A stretch of 64,000 nt of DNA from Actinopolymorpha singaporensis. GTDB taxonomy: Bacteria; Actinomycetota; Actinomycetes; Propionibacteriales; Actinopolymorphaceae. Of the stretch, positions 60,530 through 64,000 are shown one piece after another. A program made the translations under genes and the position numbers. The stretch spans positions 3,521,981 through 3,585,980 of the forward strand of contig NZ_LT629732.1 in assembly GCF_900104745.1 (NCBI RefSeq), given 5' to 3'. The notes under the pieces were generated by a model that was not told the DNA's origin, made no database searches, and saw nothing but the letters and a program-made list of their open reading frames with translations. Each line of letters opens with the position of its first letter. The stretch's first letter is position 1.

Positions 60530-62429
60530 GCGCCTGCTCGGCCGAACCCGAGCCGGTCCGCAGCGTTGCCGGGACGGTGTCGATGAACGTACGAAGCCAG
60601 AGTTCGACGTTGACCAGCCGCCAGAAGGCCATCGTCTCCGCGGCTCCCTTACCGGCCACGAAGTCGTCGAAGGCGCGCAGGACGGCTTCCTGCCGCCAGT
60701 AGGGGCGGTCCCGGAAGGACGGCGAGCTGAGAATCTCCCGCAGGCTCTCGTGGATCGTCAGGAACCAGGCCCGTTCCGGCGTGGTGAATCCGATCTTGTT
60801 CCGGCGGCGGTGCACCTTGCTCGGCAGCAGGCCGGCGGTCGAGTCACGTAGCGCCCGCTTGTTCCAGCCCGCGCCGATGATGGCCGAATTGTCCAACGTC
60901 CACAGGGCCCGCAGCAGGTCCATGTCGAGGAACGGCACCCTTCCCTCCATGGAGAAGCGCATGGTGTTGCGGTCCTCATATCGCAGCAGGGCGGGCAGGC
61001 TCTGCCGGAAGAGGTCGTCCTCCAGGCGTCGCTTCACGTCGTCGCGGACCACCTGAAGGGTCTCGTCGGCGTGCGCAGCGGCGAAGTCGGGATCGAGCAG
61101 GTCGGTGATCGGCGTTCTGCTCCGCCGCCGTAACGAGTCAGCGACGCGGAACCGGCCCAGCCGCCACAACACGTCCGCCGAACGGGCGAGCTCGCCGGCG
61201 GCCCGGCGGTTGTCCCCCGACCGCCGGAGCTCACGAAGGTGGACGAGCACGTACGGCGCGTAGCCGGCGAGCAGCTCGTCCGCGCCCTGCCCGTCCAGCA
61301 TCACCGTGACGTGCCGGCTCGCCTTGCGCATCACGCAGTACTGCGCGTACGGGCCGGTGGAGATCACCGGTTCCTGCTGCGTACGAACGAAGTCGGTGAG
61401 CTCGGCCACCAGCCCCTCCGGTTCGGGATACACCTTGTGCACCCGCAACCGGTCCGAGCACCGTGCGGCGACCGCGTCGACGTAGCGTTCCTCGTCGTTG
61501 ATCTGCCCGGGGAAGACCGCCGAGAACGTCTGCTGGCGTGACCCGAGCGCACCTGCGTCGGAGGACTGCTGCCCGAGCAGGCGGTCGAGGCTTGCCACGA
61601 TGGTGGAGGAGTCCAAGCCACCGGACAGGGCCGTTCCCACCGGTACTTCGCTGACCAGCCGGAGCCGGATCGCCGTGCTCAGCGCCCGCGCGAACCGCTC
61701 GCGAGCCGCCGCGTCGTACGGCTGCGGTCGCGAAGCCAGATCCCGCAGCTCGGCGTACAAGTGGGTGTAGGGCTCGACGGTCGCGGTGCCGTCCGGTTCG
61801 AGGATCGCCAGGTGCCCGGGCAACAGCCGGCGGATGCCGTCGAAGAACGTCCGTTCGGTGTCGTCGTGCACACGGTGGCGGAGGTAGCGGTAGACGGTCG
61901 TGTCGTCCGGGCGGCGGGGCAGCCGGCCGGTCGCCAGCAGTGCGCCGATCTCGCTGGCGAACAGAGTCTCACCGGCCGGCCCGGTGGCCAGGTGCAGTGG
62001 CTTGATCCCGAACTGGTCGCGGGCCAGGACGACCCGCCCGGTGACCGTGTCGGCGACCGCGAGGGCGAACATGCCGTTGAACCGGTCGAACGCGGCCGTA
62101 CCCCAGCGTTCGTAGGCGGCCAGCACCACCTCGGTGTCGGAGTCCGTCCGAAAGGTCCGCCCCGCCATGGTGAGCTCGGCGCGCAGGTCCCGGTAGTTGT
62201 AGACCTCACCGTTGTAGCTGAGGACGTACCGGCCGTCGGGGGAGACCATCGGCTGGGCGCCCCGGGCACGGTCGATGATCGCCAGCCGCTGGTGGGCAAG
62301 ACCGAACGCCCGCCCGGTGAAGGTCCCGTCCCCGTCCGGCCCCCGATGCCGCTGTGCCCGGGTCATCGCCGCCAGGACAGGCGCCCCGGTCACCTCGTCC
62401 AGGCCGACGTAACCACCGATGCCGCACAC
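60474..62429 (-). CDS. Asparagine synthetase B-type glutamine amidotransferase
   Basis: A 651-residue class-II amidotransferase/ATP-pyrophosphatase. GTG 62429 (GGAGGAG upstream) places the N-terminal nucleophile Cys2 in VCGIGGYVG; RHRGPDGDG and SYNGEVYNYRDL complete the glutaminase domain. The synthetase domain has the P-loop ALSGGLDSSTIVA and LDGQGADELLAGY. It activates a carboxylate with ATP and transfers ammonia from glutamine. Such genes inside sugar or natural-product clusters usually make an amide in the product rather than asparagine for growth, and that is my reading here. The last 18 codons overlap the convergent kinase gene. Confidence 0.92.
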   Translation of the reverse strand: MCGIGGYVGLDEVTGAPVLAAMTRAQRHRGPDGDGTFTGRAFGLAHQRLAIIDRARGAQPMVSPDGRYVLSYNGEVYNYRDLRAELTMAGRTFRTDSDTEVVLAAYERWGTAAFDRFNGMFALAVADTVTGRVVLARDQFGIKPLHLATGPAGETLFASEIGALLATGRLPRRPDDTTVYRYLRHRVHDDTERTFFDGIRRLLPGHLAILEPDGTATVEPYTHLYAELRDLASRPQPYDAAARERFARALSTAIRLRLVSEVPVGTALSGGLDSSTIVASLDRLLGQQSSDAGALGSRQQTFSAVFPGQINDEERYVDAVAARCSDRLRVHKVYPEPEGLVAELTDFVRTQQEPVISTGPYAQYCVMRKASRHVTVMLDGQGADELLAGYAPYVLVHLRELRRSGDNRRAAGELARSADVLWRLGRFRVADSLRRRSRTPITDLLDPDFAAAHADETLQVVRDDVKRRLEDDLFRQSLPALLRYEDRNTMRFSMEGRVPFLDMDLLRALWTLDNSAIIGAGWNKRALRDSTAGLLPSKVHRRRNKIGFTTPERAWFLTIHESLREILSSPSFRDRPYWRQEAVLRAFDDFVAGKGAAETMAFWRLVNVELWLRTFIDTVPATLRTGSGSAEQAPTPQRLSGRRTGPTAVGG

Positions 62430-62699
62430 CTGAGCTCCTCCCACCGTGCCGACCGACGACAAACGACGGTATGGGTCCCACCTGTACGCAGCCTGTACGC
62501 CGGCTGTGAATGTGGGCTCCGACAGTGGTGAGCCATCGATGATGCGAGGCGGTGCTCGCTGATGACGGCGCCCGGACGGGAGTGCACGGAAGTTCGGACA
62601 GGCGTGCCCGAGACGACGGGCGCCGCCTCTCGTGTCGGAGGGGTGTCGGAGGCGGGTGGTTGACTGCCTGGCGACCGGTCTGAACCCCGAGGAGTGATC

Positions 62700-63896
62700 T
62701 TGCTGGCGCCGTATCGTTCTCTGTTGAGCCTGCCGGGCGCCCGGGGTTTCGTCGTGCCGGGACTCATCGGTCGTTTTCCGTTGTCGATGCTCGGTCTTGG
62801 CACCGTCTTGGTGGTCAGCCTCGAGACAGGTTCGTACACGCTGGCCGGGAGCGTGAGTGGCACGCTGGCGGTAGCCACCGCGCTGGCCGGCCCGATGACC
62901 GGATCCTTGGCCGATCGCTGGGGACAGCGGCGGGTGTTGCTGCCACTGCTGGGGATCTTCGGTGTCGCGACCGGCGCCCTGGTCGCCGCCGCGATGACCG
63001 ACGAGGCCCCCACCTGGCTTCTTTTCCCCCTCGCGGTCGTCTCCGGCGCCGCCGTACCGCAGATCGGCTCGATGGCCAGGCGGCGGTGGAAAATGCTCGC
63101 CGGTGGAAGCGTTCGCTTTGACACCGCACTGTCGCTGGAGTCGGTTCTCGACGCCGGCGTCTTCGTGATCGGGCCTGTCCTGGCGGCATTCCTGGCGACG
63201 AGTGTGTGGCCAGGAGCCGGCGTGGTCGCCGCTGTCACCCTGGCGGTCCTGGGTGGTGTTCTCTTCGCGGCCCAGCACGGCACCGAGCCACCTGGCAGAT
63301 CGGGAGCAGCGACAGGTTGCGAGAGGCGTACCGCCACTCCCGCCTACCGTGTCCGTGGCCTGTGGGTGCTTGTTGCCGCTCACGTGATGATGGGGGTGTG
63401 CTTCGGGACCACCGACCTGTGTGTGATCGCGTTCGCTCAACGTGAGGGTCACAGTGCCCTGGCCGGCGTACTGCTTGCTACCTTCGCGACCGGCAGCGTC
63501 ATCGCCGGCATCGTGTACGGCGTCGTGCGTTGGCGCGCCCCGGTGCGGCTGCGATTCTTGCTGGCCCTGATGGCCATGGCGGCCGCGTCGGTCCCACTCG
63601 TTCTCGCCTCCACCATTCCGGTCATGGCAGCGGGTGCACTGCTGGTCGGCCTGGCGGTGTCACCCGCGCTCATCGCCGGCACCGGACTCGTCGAGCTGCT
63701 CGTGCCCACCGAGAGCCTCACCGAAGGTTTCGCCTGGCTGGCCGCAGCTGTCGGCATCGGGATCGCCCTGGGATCGGCCGTGGCAGGGGGCCTCATCGAC
63801 ACCTACGGCCCCAACCCCACGCTCCTGCTCACCACCTGCGCCGGCCTGACGGCATCGACGATCGCGGGAGCGGGCCGGCGATGGCTGGCCCGATAG
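62700..63896 (+). CDS. MFS transporter (drug-efflux type)
   Basis: A 398-residue membrane protein with about 12 helices and the loop motif GSLADRWGQRRVLLPL between helices 2 and 3. TTG 62700, six bases after GAGGAG, is preferred; GTG 62694 overlaps that site. It is divergent from the amidotransferase gene. It may export the product of the neighbouring operon or provide self-resistance, but this rests on position only. Confidence 0.85.
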   Translation: MLAPYRSLLSLPGARGFVVPGLIGRFPLSMLGLGTVLVVSLETGSYTLAGSVSGTLAVATALAGPMTGSLADRWGQRRVLLPLLGIFGVATGALVAAAMTDEAPTWLLFPLAVVSGAAVPQIGSMARRRWKMLAGGSVRFDTALSLESVLDAGVFVIGPVLAAFLATSVWPGAGVVAAVTLAVLGGVLFAAQHGTEPPGRSGAATGCERRTATPAYRVRGLWVLVAAHVMMGVCFGTTDLCVIAFAQREGHSALAGVLLATFATGSVIAGIVYGVVRWRAPVRLRFLLALMAMAAASVPLVLASTIPVMAAGALLVGLAVSPALIAGTGLVELLVPTESLTEGFAWLAAAVGIGIALGSAVAGGLIDTYGPNPTLLLTTCAGLTASTIAGAGRRWLAR

Positions 63897-64000
63897 GCCT
63901 CCGGCCGGCCTTGGAACAGGCGGCCTCACGGGCTTGGGCTGTCAGGTCGGGCCGTGTCCCGGCTTACGCGTTCGGGCCGCGGCCGCGCGGAGGTGGCGGC

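Noticed and set aside
1-64000. CRISPR arrays, tRNA or rRNA genes, integrases and insertion sequences
   Set aside because: I looked for regularly spaced repeats, cloverleaf-like segments and transposase motifs and saw none, although weak tRNA-like folds could be missed by eye.

Overview
The window is very GC-rich, uses many GTG and a few TTG starts, and carries Tat-signal lipoproteins, a SARP-type regulator and DtxR/IdeR-like iron boxes. This points to a filamentous or soil actinomycete (Streptomyces-like or Propionibacteriales such as Kribbella or Actinopolymorpha). The exact genus cannot be decided from the sequence. I see no rRNA, tRNA, CRISPR array, integrase or insertion sequence. Much of the window looks like accessory chromosome: paralogous pairs, orphan binding proteins and at least five decayed genes.

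Layout. 1-8.6 kb: a partial secreted phosphoesterase, an MHS-type MFS transporter, a cytochrome P450, a large AfsR/SARP-type regulator and a two-gene drug-type ABC exporter. Two sets of three TGACAC repeats at exactly 11-bp spacing, upstream of the P450/regulator pair and of the exporter, suggest one SARP regulon. 8.7-19.7 kb: a tandem pair of large Tat-exported family-5 solute-binding lipoproteins (first copy a pseudogene), a DUF488 protein, a secreted beta-propeller protein, an Asp-rich repeat protein and a third orphan binding protein. 19.7-24.6 kb: two paralogous phytanoyl-CoA-dioxygenase-like enzymes, a small secreted protein, two acetyltransferases and a phosphotransferase. 24.7-27.7 kb: a gene graveyard with remnants of a manganese catalase, a family-9 glycosyltransferase and a SnoaL-like protein around intact small enzymes. 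27.7-35.3 kb: a Gfo/Idh/MocA oxidoreductase, an Fe(3+)-type ABC importer and a divergent adenylation-carrier-acyltransferase fusion, with two candidate iron boxes between the last two. 35.3-45.9 kb: a large heparinase II/III-like lyase and a broken glycosidase that share a bipartite promoter element, an M43 metalloprotease, a second Gfo/Idh/MocA enzyme, a glucose-6-phosphate dehydrogenase homologue lacking usual active-site lysines, and small proteins.

46.6-63.9 kb holds the most unusual locus. Seven tightly coupled genes (48090-60529) encode two glycosyltransferases and five proteins carrying six APH-fold kinase-like domains. One of these kinase domains is fused to the C-terminus of a complete ABC exporter. 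The operon is bordered by an NAD-sugar epimerase on one side and, on the other, an AsnB-type amidotransferase and an MFS transporter. I infer a pathway that builds, phosphorylates and exports a glycosylated small molecule or glycan. Its product cannot be named from the sequence.
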